Below, one piece after another: positions 35,857 through 43,531 of a stretch of DNA of 64,000 bases (positions are counted from its first letter, which is position 1; every line of letters starts with the position of its first letter). The translations under genes were made by a program, and so were the position numbers. A model generated the notes under the pieces. That model saw only the letters and a list, made by a program, of their open reading frames with translations, was not told the DNA's origin and did not search any database. This stretch comes from DAITQM01 sp036832975 (GTDB lineage: Bacteria > Pseudomonadota > Gammaproteobacteria > Xanthomonadales > Wenzhouxiangellaceae). The stretch is from positions 1-64,000 of the forward strand of contig DAITQM010000004.1 in the NCBI GenBank assembly GCA_036832975.1. The letters are read 5' to 3'.

Positions 35857-36264
35857 TTACTGCACTTCCCCGTCGCGTTCGAAATCGCGGATCAGCCGGC
35901 GGATCTCGGCCAACTCCTCAGCATCCACCGCCGGCGCGTGGCCGAGGGCACGCAACGCCAGGCGGGTTGCCGAACCGCGGAACAGACGGTGGACCAGATC
36001 GCCGACGAACAGATCCTGGGCCTCATCCCGGCTGATCGCCGGGCAGTAGACATGCGCCCTCTGATCCTCATCCCGGGTGACCAGCCCCTTGGCGTGCATG
36101 ATCTGCATCAGCTTGAGGGTGGTTGTATAGGTGTTTTTGTGGTCGGGGTGCAAAATTTCGTGGACCTGGCGGACTGTGGACGGCCCCTCTTCCCAAAGCA
36201 CATCGAGGATGGCCAGTTCGGCGACTGTCGGACGGTGCTCGGTCTGCGGTGGGCGTGGTGACAT
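35857..36264 (-). CDS. BlaI/MecI/CopY family transcriptional repressor
   Basis: 135 aa winged-helix protein: LAILDVLWEEGPSTVRQVHEIL, then TYTTTLKLMQIMHAKGLVTRDED (shortened), the recognition helix of the family, and a C-terminal dimerisation helix region (DLVHRLFRGSATRLALRALG). Start ATG 36264 has AGGAG upstream; longer in-frame starts are excluded by homology. Cotranscribed with the M56-TonB gene, the usual repressor/protease-sensor pair. Its target operators are not identified here. Confidence 0.92.
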   Translation of the reverse strand: MSPRPPQTEHRPTVAELAILDVLWEEGPSTVRQVHEILHPDHKNTYTTTLKLMQIMHAKGLVTRDEDQRAHVYCPAISRDEAQDLFVGDLVHRLFRGSATRLALRALGHAPAVDAEELAEIRRLIRDFERDGEVQ

Positions 36265-36320
36265 CGTATGCGCTCCTGTCAAAGTCCGTGTAACAACGAA
36301 CGAGATCGTAGATAAGCCCG

Positions 36321-36349
36321 ATATTACTCCGTTCGGCGACGCAGCGCAA
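36321..36349 (-). promoter_or_regulatory. Predicted promoter of the blaI-M56 operon
   Basis: On the minus strand TTGCGC (36349-36344), a 17 bp spacer and TAATAT (36326-36321). Transcription would begin near 36314, about 50 nt before the blaI ATG. No clean TACAnnTGTA-type BlaI operator is visible. Confidence 0.42.
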
Positions 36350-36403
36350 ACCGCCCCAGGGAGCACGTTAAAATGACCCCCGCCCGCCGCTCTCGAAGCC
36401 CCG

Positions 36404-37465
36404 ATGCTCACGATCGCCCGCCCCGACGACTGCCACCTGCACCTGCGCGACGGCGCCTGGCTGGCACACACTGTCGCGGCGAGCGCCGCCTGGTGCGGGC
36501 GCGCCGTCGTGATGCCCAATCTGTCGCCGCCGGTGACCGGCAAAGAGGAAGTCGAGGCTTATCGCCGGCGGATCCTTGCCGCCCGGCCGGCAAACAGCGA
36601 TTTTACGCCGCTGATGACGCTGTACCTGACCGACAAGACGGCGCCGCAGGACATCCGCGCCGCGGCCGATCTCATTTGCGGCGTCAAACTCTACCCTGCC
36701 GGCGCCACGACCCACGCCGCCGCCGGCGTCCGACACATCGAAGCGTTGGATCCGGTGCTGGAAGAACTCACCCGGCTCGATTTGCCGTTGCTGGTCCACG
36801 GCGAAACCGTCGATCCCGAAACCGATATCTACGACCGCGAGCAGCGCTTTATCGACCGCCACTTAAGAGGCATCGTCGAGCGCCATCCGAAACTCCGGGT
36901 CGTCGTCGAACACATCACGACGCGTGAGGCGGTGGCGTTTGTCCGCGATCACGGCCCGCACCTCGCCGCAACGATCACCCCGCAGCACTTGCGTTATACC
37001 CGCAATGACCTGCTGGCCGGCGGCTTGCGGCCGCATTTTTACTGCGCACCGATCCTCAAGCGCGCGGCGCACCGCAACGCCTTGCAGGAGATCGTCGCCG
37101 CCGGCCATCGGCGCTTTTTTCTCGGCACCGATTCGGCCCCGCATCCGCGCCGGGAAAAGGAATCGGCTTGCGGCTGCGCCGGCTGTTATTCGGCGCCGAC
37201 CGCCCTGGCCCTGTACGCCGATACCTTCGAAGCCCTCGGCATTCTCGACCGCTTGGCAGGCTTTGCGGCGCATTTCGGCGCCGACTTTTACCGTCTCGAA
37301 CGCAATGAGGAAAAACTGGAATTGGAACGCCGGCCGTGGACCGTGCCGGAACGATACTTTTTCGGCGATGACGAAATCATCCCGCTCGGCGCCGGCGAAC
37401 GTCTGAACTGGTGCCTGCGGGAATGCCCGGCAAAGAGCCGTGCGACTGGGGGTGGATCGGGTTAA
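36404..37465 (+). CDS. pyrC: Dihydroorotase, class II
   Basis: Cyclises carbamoyl-aspartate to dihydroorotate in pyrimidine synthesis. 353 aa. Metal ligands DDCHLHLRDG, the carboxylated-lysine segment GVKLYPAGATT, PLLVHGE, VVEHITTREAV, and ITPQHLRYTRNDLLAGG and FLGTDSAPHPRREKE. Length and motifs fit PyrC rather than the PyrX/AllB group. Other pyrimidine genes in the window (carAB, pyrH) are in separate operons. Confidence 0.96.
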   Translation: MLTIARPDDCHLHLRDGAWLAHTVAASAAWCGRAVVMPNLSPPVTGKEEVEAYRRRILAARPANSDFTPLMTLYLTDKTAPQDIRAAADLICGVKLYPAGATTHAAAGVRHIEALDPVLEELTRLDLPLLVHGETVDPETDIYDREQRFIDRHLRGIVERHPKLRVVVEHITTREAVAFVRDHGPHLAATITPQHLRYTRNDLLAGGLRPHFYCAPILKRAAHRNALQEIVAAGHRRFFLGTDSAPHPRREKESACGCAGCYSAPTALALYADTFEALGILDRLAGFAAHFGADFYRLERNEEKLELERRPWTVPERYFFGDDEIIPLGAGERLNWCLRECPAKSRATGGGSG

Positions 37466-37478
37466 GGAAACTCTAGGG

Positions 37479-37664
37479 TTAAATTTCGATCATCTCGAAA
37501 TCTTCCTTGCCGGCGCCGCAATCGGGACAGGTCCAGTACTCGGGAATATCCTCCCAGCGCGTCCCCGGGGCAATGCCCTCATCCGGCGCCCCCTTGCGTT
37601 CGTCGTAGATCCAGCCGCAGACGACGCACATCCAGGTCCGGTATTTCGTTTCGGTTTCAGTCAT
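37479..37664 (-). CDS. Rubredoxin
   Basis: 61 aa one-iron electron carrier with the two CxxCG knuckles WMCVVCGWIYDE and WTCPDCGAGKEDFEMIEI. Residues GAPDEGIAPGTRWEDIPEYW are typical of gammaproteobacterial rubredoxins. Divergent from thiE, an arrangement shared by many Pseudomonas-like genomes. Its reductase is not in the window. Confidence 0.95.
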   Translation of the reverse strand: MTETETKYRTWMCVVCGWIYDERKGAPDEGIAPGTRWEDIPEYWTCPDCGAGKEDFEMIEI

Positions 37665-37736
37665 CCTCGGCTTCCAAAGACGGGACAGTCAACAAGATCG
37701 GGCGATGGCCGGCTATTTTCAATAGAATTCATCCCC

Positions 37737-38420
37737 GTGATCAACTGTACAGCCGATCATTTTTCGACCTTGCGGCGCGGCGGATTGTACGCCATCACAC
37801 CCGACGGCTGGCCGGAAAAGGCCCTGTTCGAAGCGCTCGAGGCGGCGCTGTCCGGCGGCGCCCGGCTGGTGCAGTACCGGACCAAGACCGCTACCCCGGA
37901 CATCCGCTGCCGCCAGGCGGAATGGATCCAGCGGCTCTGCGCCGCTCACCGCGTGCCGTTGATCGTCAACGACGACCCCCGGCTGGCCGCCGAGGTCGGC
38001 GCCGCCGGCGTCCATCTCGGTATCGACGACCCCGAACCGGCGGCGGCCCGGCGCCTGCTCGGCCCCCAAGCCATCATCGGCTGGTCGTGTTACAACGATC
38101 GTGACCGGCTGGCCCGGGCCCGCGACGCCGGTGTCGATTATGTCGCGCTCGGCGCGTTTTTTCCTTCAACCACCAAACCCGGAGCACGCCGCGCCCGACC
38201 TGCCGACCTCGCCGCCGGCCGCCGGAGCGGGCTCGTGGTCGTTGCAATCGGCGGCATCACCCCGGACAATGGCGCCGCACTCATCGCCGCCGGAGCCGAC
38301 TGGCTCGCCGTCGCCGGCGGCTTGTTCGGTCCGTCCGGCACGCCACCGGCGGCGATCGCCGGGCGGGCGGCGGCCTTCCATCAACTGATCGCAGCGACAA
38401 CTCATGCAACAGAGCAATAG
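37737..38420 (+). CDS. thiE: Thiamine-phosphate synthase ThiE
   Basis: Joins HMP-pyrophosphate and THZ-phosphate to thiamine phosphate. 227 aa from a GTG at 37737. Motifs: GLYAITPDG, RLVQYRTKTA, VPLIVNDDPRLAAEVGAAGVHLG (shortened), DYVALGAFFPSTTKP and VVAIGGITPDN. Upstream sequence in frame runs antisense through the rubredoxin gene, so the GTG is preferred; no strong ribosome-binding site. The end overlaps hemL by 17 bp. Confidence 0.92.
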   Translation: MINCTADHFSTLRRGGLYAITPDGWPEKALFEALEAALSGGARLVQYRTKTATPDIRCRQAEWIQRLCAAHRVPLIVNDDPRLAAEVGAAGVHLGIDDPEPAAARRLLGPQAIIGWSCYNDRDRLARARDAGVDYVALGAFFPSTTKPGARRARPADLAAGRRSGLVVVAIGGITPDNGAALIAAGADWLAVAGGLFGPSGTPPAAIAGRAAAFHQLIAATTHATEQ

Positions 38421-39693
38421 TGCCTGGCTGGCGCGAGCCGGCAAACGCCTTCCGGGCGGCGTCAACTCGCCGGTTCGCGCCTTCAAGGGCGTCGGCGGCG
38501 AGCCGTTGTTCATCGCCCGTGCCGCCGGCGCCCGTTTGTACGACATCGAGGGCCGTTCTTATCTCGACTACGTCGGCTCGTGGGGACCGATGATCGCCGG
38601 CCACGCCCACCCACATGTCGTCGAGGCAGTGCAGAAAGCGGCAGCGGGCGGCTTGAGTTACGGCGCCCCGACAACCGCCGAAGTGACGCTCGCCGAGCGC
38701 CTGTGCGACATCGTGCCGGGGCTCGAAATGCTGCGCCTGGTCAACTCCGGAACCGAGGCGACGATGAGCGCCATCCGCCTGGCGCGGGCCGTAACCGGGC
38801 GGGACAAAATCGTCAAATTCGCCGGCTGCTATCACGGTCACGCCGATAGCTTTCTGGTCCAAGCCGGCAGCGGTGCATTGACGCTCGGCGTACCGAGTTC
38901 GCCCGGCGTACCGCGCGCCCTGTCGGAATTGACGCTGGTTTTGCCCTACAACGACAGCGCCGCCGCCGAAGCGCTGTTCGCCCGCGACGGCGATTCGCTC
39001 GCCGCGTTGATCGTCGAACCGGTGGCCGGCAATATGAATCTGATTCTGCCGGTGCCGGGTTTTCTCGAAACACTGCGCGCGCTTTGCACCCGGCACGGCG
39101 TGCTGTTGATCTTCGATGAAGTGATGACCGGCTTCAGAATCGGGCTGACCGGCGCCTGGGGCGAATACGGCGTTGTGCCCGATCTGGTGACCTACGGCAA
39201 AGTGATCGGTGGCGGCCTGCCGGTCGGCGCCTTCGGCGGCCGGGCCGAGCTTATGCGCGAAATCGCACCATCCGGTCCTGTTTATCAGGCCGGCACGCTG
39301 TCCGGCAACCCGCTGGCGATGGCCGCCGGTCATGCCACGCTCGATCTGCTCACCGCACCGGGTTTTTACGCCGAACTCGGCGCCAAAACCCAGCGCCTCA
39401 CCAGCGGCCTCAAGGCGGCAGCCGATACCGCCGGCGTGCCGTTCGCCACCGCCACCGCCGGCGGCATGTTCGGCCTGTTTTTCACCGCCGAAAAAACCGT
39501 CGCCACCTACGACCAGGTCATGGCCTGCGATCTCGAACGCTTCAAGCGGTTTTTCCATGCCCTGCTCCAGCGCGGCGTGTACCTCGCCCCGTCTGCCTAC
39601 GAGGCGGGGTTCGTTTCGCAGGCGCACACAGCCGGCGACGTCGAGCAGACCATCGACGACGCGCGCGAGGTGTTTGCCGAACTCGCAGCCTGA
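38404..39693 (+). CDS. hemL: Glutamate-1-semialdehyde 2,1-aminomutase
   Basis: PLP enzyme producing 5-aminolevulinate by the C5 pathway of haem synthesis. 429 aa. Starts with the family hallmark LPGGVNSPVRAF, then DYVGSWGPMIAGHAHP, LVNSGTEATMSAIRLAR, LLIFDEVMTGFR and the Schiff-base lysine in VTYGKVIGGGLPVGAFGG. Coupled to thiE by overlap. hemA is not nearby. Confidence 0.97.
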   Translation: MQQSNSAWLARAGKRLPGGVNSPVRAFKGVGGEPLFIARAAGARLYDIEGRSYLDYVGSWGPMIAGHAHPHVVEAVQKAAAGGLSYGAPTTAEVTLAERLCDIVPGLEMLRLVNSGTEATMSAIRLARAVTGRDKIVKFAGCYHGHADSFLVQAGSGALTLGVPSSPGVPRALSELTLVLPYNDSAAAEALFARDGDSLAALIVEPVAGNMNLILPVPGFLETLRALCTRHGVLLIFDEVMTGFRIGLTGAWGEYGVVPDLVTYGKVIGGGLPVGAFGGRAELMREIAPSGPVYQAGTLSGNPLAMAAGHATLDLLTAPGFYAELGAKTQRLTSGLKAAADTAGVPFATATAGGMFGLFFTAEKTVATYDQVMACDLERFKRFFHALLQRGVYLAPSAYEAGFVSQAHTAGDVEQTIDDAREVFAELAA

Positions 39694-39717
39694 CTCCGAG
39701 CGACCGACAGCTTGTCC

Positions 39718-39746
39718 TTGACGCTTTGACGTCATAGCGCTATTCT
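39718..39746 (+). promoter_or_regulatory. Promoter of the toxin-antitoxin operon with palindromic operator
   Basis: TTGACG (39718-39723), a 17 bp spacer and TATTCT (39741-39746) form a good sigma-70 promoter. The spacer contains the perfect palindrome TGACGTCA (39727-39734), a plausible binding site for the ribbon-helix-helix antitoxin. The ATG at 39753 lies 7 nt past the -10, so the transcript would begin at or next to the start codon. Confidence 0.6.
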
Positions 39747-39752
39747 GCAATC

Positions 39753-39983
39753 ATGCCGACCGCCAAGCGTGCCACCGTGTACTTCGACGCGACCGTCCAC
39801 AAGGCCCTCCGGCTCAAGGCGGCCGAGACGGACCAGAGCATCTCCGATCTGGTCAATACCGCGGTCCGCAACACGCTGGCCGAAGATGCCGACGACCTTG
39901 CCGCGTCCCATGACCGGGCCAACGAGCCCACCCTTGCCTTCGAGGATCTTCTCCGCGACCTGAAGCGGCGTGGCAAGCTATAA
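39753..39983 (+). CDS. Antitoxin, ribbon-helix-helix (CopG/ParD/RelB-like)
   Basis: 76 aa. The N-terminal RATVYFDATVHKALRLKAAE strand-helix and SISDLVNTAVRNTL helix form a ribbon-helix-helix DNA-binding fold; the charged C-terminal tail (FEDLLRDLKRRGKL) would wrap the toxin. It overlaps the toxin gene by 14 bp. No ribosome-binding site precedes the ATG, consistent with leaderless translation from the promoter directly upstream. Confidence 0.85.
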   Translation: MPTAKRATVYFDATVHKALRLKAAETDQSISDLVNTAVRNTLAEDADDLAASHDRANEPTLAFEDLLRDLKRRGKL

Positions 39984-40227
39984 CATCCGCATCAAGCGGT
40001 CGGCCGCCATGGAACTGGAGGCCATTTCCCTCAAGGACCGCAAACGCATCGTCAAACGGATCGAGGCCCTGGCTGCCGAACCGCGCCCTCCCGGGTGCGA
40101 GAAGCTGAGTGGCGAGGAGAAGTACCGCCTCCGCCAAGGCGACTACCGCGTCCTCTACGAGATCGTCGACCACGAATTCATCGTCACCGTCATCAAAATC
40201 GGCAATCGGCGCGACGTCTACCGATGA
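39970..40227 (+). CDS. RelE/ParE family toxin
   Basis: 85 aa, GTG start at 39970. RelE-fold features: SYNIRIKRSAAMELEAI, an RKRIVKRIEAL helix, LSGEEKYRLRQGDYRVLYEI and the C-terminal VTVIKIGNRRDVYR carrying the basic and Tyr residues used by RelE ribonucleases. Probably cleaves mRNA on the ribosome; the ParE-type gyrase alternative is less likely from the tail. Second gene of the overlapping pair. Confidence 0.88.
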   Translation: MASYNIRIKRSAAMELEAISLKDRKRIVKRIEALAAEPRPPGCEKLSGEEKYRLRQGDYRVLYEIVDHEFIVTVIKIGNRRDVYR

Positions 40228-40332
40228 CACTCGCCCGGAGTCTGGCCGCCTCCGGTTGACCTGAGCGGCGCGCACGCCGACGTTTGAGCTTGGCACTTTC
40301 ACGTGTCCGCTCCAGCGAGGTGAGTCCAGTCC

Positions 40333-40362
40333 TTGCTTTGTCGCCCTCCGGTGGCGTAGAAT
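40333..40362 (+). promoter_or_regulatory. Predicted rpsB promoter
   Basis: TTGCTT (40333-40338), 18 bp spacer and TAGAAT (40357-40362), upstream of rpsB. It would leave an untranslated leader of about 235 nt. Confidence 0.45.
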
Positions 40363-40368
40363 GCTCGG

Positions 40369-40604
40369 TCGCTCCGGGTGATGGCGCTGTGCGCCACCCG
40401 CCCGGCGCGAGTCGACGATCACGGCGGCGAATCCGCCGCGGTTTTTGTCAATCCACACGCTTGCCGGCACGATCCGCCGGGTGCCCGGAACCGGTTTTCG
40501 GGTTGCGGATCGGGGCAAGCGGAGGCTTAACCCAGGCTCTCCACCGCCGGTTTGTCGCCGGCGGGGCCGCAGGCGGCTGCGGCGAGCCGTTACAGGAGCA
40601 TCAC
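40369..40604 (+). promoter_or_regulatory. Long structured 5' leader of rpsB
   Basis: The 377 bp between the toxin and rpsB shows no gene. The likely transcribed part contains several GC stems (for example GGGTG...CACCC around 40376-40400 and the GGCGG/GCCGCAGGCGGC region at 40560-40590) and ends with AGGAG 9 nt before the ATG. Long autoregulatory rpsB leaders, bound by S2, are known in gammaproteobacteria; equivalence here is inference. Confidence 0.35.
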
Positions 40605-41747
40605 ATGCCCAATATCACCATGCGCCAGATGCTTGACGCCGGCGTTCACTTCGGCCATCAGACCCGTTTCTGGAATCCCCGCATGGCGCCTTATATTTTC
40701 GGCGCCCGCGGCAAAATCCATATCATCAACCTCGAAAAAACCCTGCCGTTGTTCAACGACGCGATGAGCTACCTGAGCGGTATGGCCGCCCGGCGCGGTA
40801 CCGTGCTGTTCGTCGGCACCAAGCGCGCCGCCAGCCGAGTCATCGAGGAAGAGGCCCGGCGCTGCAAGTGCCCTTATGTCTCGCACCGCTGGTTGGGCGG
40901 CACGCTGACCAACTTCAGAACGATCAAGCAATCGGTCAAGCGCCTCAAGGACCTCGAAGAAATGGCGGCCAGTGGCGCATTCGAACGCCTGACCAAAAAA
41001 GAAGCGCTGGAACGCGAGCGCGAACGCCTCAAGCTGGAGCGCAGCCTGGGCGGCATCAAGGAGATGCGCAGCCCGCCTGACGCGCTGTTCGTGATCGACA
41101 TCGGGCACGAACAGATTGCGATCAAAGAGGCGCAAAAGCTGGGTATTCCGGTCGTCGCGATCGTCGACACCAATTATTCACCAGAAACCATCGACTACCC
41201 GATTCCGGGCAACGACGATGCGATCCGCTCGATCGACCTTTATGTCCGTGCCGCGGCCGAGGCGATCCTCGAAGGCAAAGCCAGCGCCCCGGCGCCGATG
41301 CGCGGCGACGAGGAATACATCGAATTGGACGAGCAAGGGAACCCGCTCCCGCCGGCCACCGAAACCAAGCCCGAACGCCGGCGCGGCACCCGCACCCCGC
41401 CGCGGCGCACCGCTTATGTCGCGGCGGATGTCGATGAAGCACCGCCGTCGGCCCGCGGCCGGCGCCATAAACCCGCGGCTGCCGTTCCCGAATCCGAGGC
41501 GGCGGCTGTTGCCGGCGAAGCGGCGGTGCCGGAAACGGTCACCGCAGCCGTGACCGTAAGCGCGGCCGAGAACGTTGAGCAGACCGCGGATATCCCCGCC
41601 GGCGACAAAGGCAGCGCGGAAGCGCCCGAGGCCGCGGCCGCGAAACCGGCCAAGAAGGTAGCTAAGAAAGTCGCTAAGAAGGTCGCCAAGAAGACAACGA
41701 AAAAGACGGCGAAGAAAACAGCCAAGAAGACCGCAAGCAAAGCGTGA
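40605..41747 (+). CDS. rpsB: 30S ribosomal protein S2 with long Lys/Ala-rich C-terminal extension
   Basis: 380 aa against about 240 for typical S2. Residues 1 to about 225 are canonical: MRQMLDAGVHFGHQTRFWNP, FVGTKRAA, HRWLGGTLTNF, DALFVIDIGHEQIAIKEAQ and PGNDDAIRSIDLY. From about 226 a Pro/Ala/Glu/Arg-rich stretch leads to a terminal array of AKKV/AKKT units (about residues 346-380) resembling histone-H1-like or PhaF-type basic tails. The ATG at 40605 has AGGAG upstream. First gene of rpsB-tsf-pyrH. The tail is unusual and may bind nucleic acid (inference). Confidence 0.96.
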   Translation: MPNITMRQMLDAGVHFGHQTRFWNPRMAPYIFGARGKIHIINLEKTLPLFNDAMSYLSGMAARRGTVLFVGTKRAASRVIEEEARRCKCPYVSHRWLGGTLTNFRTIKQSVKRLKDLEEMAASGAFERLTKKEALERERERLKLERSLGGIKEMRSPPDALFVIDIGHEQIAIKEAQKLGIPVVAIVDTNYSPETIDYPIPGNDDAIRSIDLYVRAAAEAILEGKASAPAPMRGDEEYIELDEQGNPLPPATETKPERRRGTRTPPRRTAYVAADVDEAPPSARGRRHKPAAAVPESEAAAVAGEAAVPETVTAAVTVSAAENVEQTADIPAGDKGSAEAPEAAAAKPAKKVAKKVAKKVAKKTTKKTAKKTAKKTASKA

Positions 41748-41847
41748 GCGGTCGCCAAACGATCGGCCGCCGCCCGCCCGGCGGCAACGCGGCAATGGCC
41801 GCGGCACACCGTAAAACTCAAAGCTTTCTGACAAATGAGGAAATGAA

Positions 41848-42726
41848 ATGACGATCACCGCCCAACAGGTCAAAGAACTGCGCGACCGAACCGGCGCCGG
41901 AATGATGGAGTGCAAAAAAGCGCTGGTCGAGACCAGCGGCGACCTGGAAGCGGCGATCGATCATCTGCGCAAGGCGGGTCTCGCCAAGGCCGGCAAAAAA
42001 GCCGGGCGGGTCGCGGCCGAAGGCGTGATCGCGCTGGCCCGCAACGCGAGCGAGGCGGTGCTCGTCGAAATCAACAGCGAAACCGATTTCGTCGCGCGCG
42101 ACGCCTCGTTCCTCGAATTCGCCGGGCAAACGGCTGACGCCGCCCTGCACACCCATGCCGGTGACGCCGCTGAACTGACTGCCGCCGCCCTGCCCGGCGG
42201 GGAAACAGTCGAGACGGCACGCCAGGCGCTGATCGCGCGCATCGGCGAGAACGTTCAGGTCCGCCGGCTGGCGCGCCTGACCGGCGGCGGTGCACTCGGT
42301 GCTTATATTCACGGCGGCCGCATCGGCGTACTGGTCACGGTGCAAGGCGGCGACCAGGAATTGGCCGACGATCTGGCGATGCACATCGCCGCTTTCGCGC
42401 CGCAATGGATCGACCATAGCGCGGTGCCGCCGGAGGTGATCGCCAAAGAAAAAGAAATTCTGCTCGCCCAGGCCGAAGGCAGCGGCAAACCGCCCGAAAT
42501 CGTCGCCAAGATGGTCGAAGGCCGTCTCGCCAAGCAACTGGACGAGACCACGCTGGCGGGCCAGCCGTTTGTCAAGGATAACGACACCAAAGTCGGCAAG
42601 CTGCTCGCCGCGCGCGGCGCCAAAGTATTGGACTTCGTTCGCCTGGTGGTCGGCGAAGGTATCGAGAAAGAAACCAGCGATTTTGCCGCCGAAGTGATGT
42701 CGCAAGTCCGCCGGGACGGCGAATAA
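41848..42726 (+). CDS. tsf: Elongation factor Ts
   Basis: Nucleotide-exchange factor for EF-Tu. 292 aa. N-terminal UBA-like QQVKELRDRTGAGMMECKKAL (shortened), the core LVEINSETDFVARDASF that inserts in EF-Tu, and the C-terminal LAKQLDETTLAGQPFVKD. GAGGAAATG-type ribosome-binding site before the ATG. Second gene of the rpsB operon, 100 bp after rpsB. Confidence 0.97.
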   Translation: MTITAQQVKELRDRTGAGMMECKKALVETSGDLEAAIDHLRKAGLAKAGKKAGRVAAEGVIALARNASEAVLVEINSETDFVARDASFLEFAGQTADAALHTHAGDAAELTAAALPGGETVETARQALIARIGENVQVRRLARLTGGGALGAYIHGGRIGVLVTVQGGDQELADDLAMHIAAFAPQWIDHSAVPPEVIAKEKEILLAQAEGSGKPPEIVAKMVEGRLAKQLDETTLAGQPFVKDNDTKVGKLLAARGAKVLDFVRLVVGEGIEKETSDFAAEVMSQVRRDGE

Positions 42727-42759
42727 CCGGCCATTGCAAAGAGCCCCACCGGACCACAA

Positions 42760-43479
42760 ATGGACCAGCCCGCGCCGGTATACCAACGCATCCTGCTGAA
42801 ACTGAGCGGCGAAGCGCTGCTCGGCGATGAAGATTACGGCATCGATCCCAACATGATCAGCCGCATCGCCCGTGAGATCGGCGAGGTGATCCACGCCGGG
42901 GTCGAAGTCGGCGTGGTGATCGGCGGCGGCAATATCTTTCGCGGCGCCGGGCTTGCCGCTTCCGGCATCGACCGTGTCGCCGGCGATCACATGGGCATGC
43001 TGGCCACGGTCATCAACGGCCTGGCGCTGCAGGACGCGCTGGAAAGCCAGGGCGTCACTACCCGCCTGATGTCGGCGATTTCGATGCGCGAGATCTGCGA
43101 GGATTACATCCGCCGCCGCGCCATCCGTCACCTGCAAAAGGGCCGCGCCGTGATCTTCGTCGCCGGCATCGGCAATCCGTTTTTCACGACCGACTCGACA
43201 GCCAGCCTGCGGGCCATCGAAATCGGCGCCGACGTGATGATCAAAGCAACCAAAGTCGACGGCATCTACAGCGGCGATCCCCTCAAAGATCCCACCGCCA
43301 AGCGCTATACCCACATCGGTTACGACGAAGTGATCGAACGCAAGCTGGCGGTGATGGACACCAACGCCATTGTCCTATGCCGCGACCAGGCGATGCCGAT
43401 CCGCATCTTCAACCTCTTCAACAACGGCGACCTGATGCGCCTGGTGCGCGGCGAGGAAATCGGCACGCTGGTCAGTTAA
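42760..43479 (+). CDS. pyrH: Uridylate kinase
   Basis: Phosphorylates UMP to UDP. 239 aa. LLKLSGEALLGDEDYGID, VVIGGGNIFRGAG, GDHMGMLATVINGLALQDAL and FFTTDSTASLRAIEIGAD are diagnostic of bacterial hexameric UMP kinase. Lies 33 bp after tsf. frr, which usually follows, is absent: a strong terminator begins at the next base. Confidence 0.97.
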   Translation: MDQPAPVYQRILLKLSGEALLGDEDYGIDPNMISRIAREIGEVIHAGVEVGVVIGGGNIFRGAGLAASGIDRVAGDHMGMLATVINGLALQDALESQGVTTRLMSAISMREICEDYIRRRAIRHLQKGRAVIFVAGIGNPFFTTDSTASLRAIEIGADVMIKATKVDGIYSGDPLKDPTAKRYTHIGYDEVIERKLAVMDTNAIVLCRDQAMPIRIFNLFNNGDLMRLVRGEEIGTLVS

Positions 43480-43509
43480 CGAAAAGAGCGACCGAAGCCG
43501 CTCTTTTCG
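43480..43509 (+). terminator. Terminator after pyrH
   Basis: CGAAAAGAGCG (43480-43490) and CGCTCTTTTCG (43499-43509) form an 11 bp perfect stem with an 8 nt loop. The A/T tracts at the base make it usable in both directions, so it may also end the convergent gene at 43532. Confidence 0.75.
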
Positions 43510-43531
43510 CGATGACCGATTCCGTGCTTGC

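Noticed and set aside
37440..37736. N-terminal extension of thiE through the rubredoxin region
   Set aside because: This stretch is the antisense of a real rubredoxin gene and lacks ThiE similarity; the GTG at 37737 gives the normal length.
40284..40604. Upstream in-frame extension of rpsB
   Set aside because: S2 proteins start MPNITMRQMLDAG, and AGGAG lies just before the ATG at 40605; the upstream part is leader.
41640..41747. AKK repeats of S2 as an assembly or frameshift artefact
   Set aside because: The repeats are in the correct frame with varied codons and a natural stop; a genuine extension is simpler.
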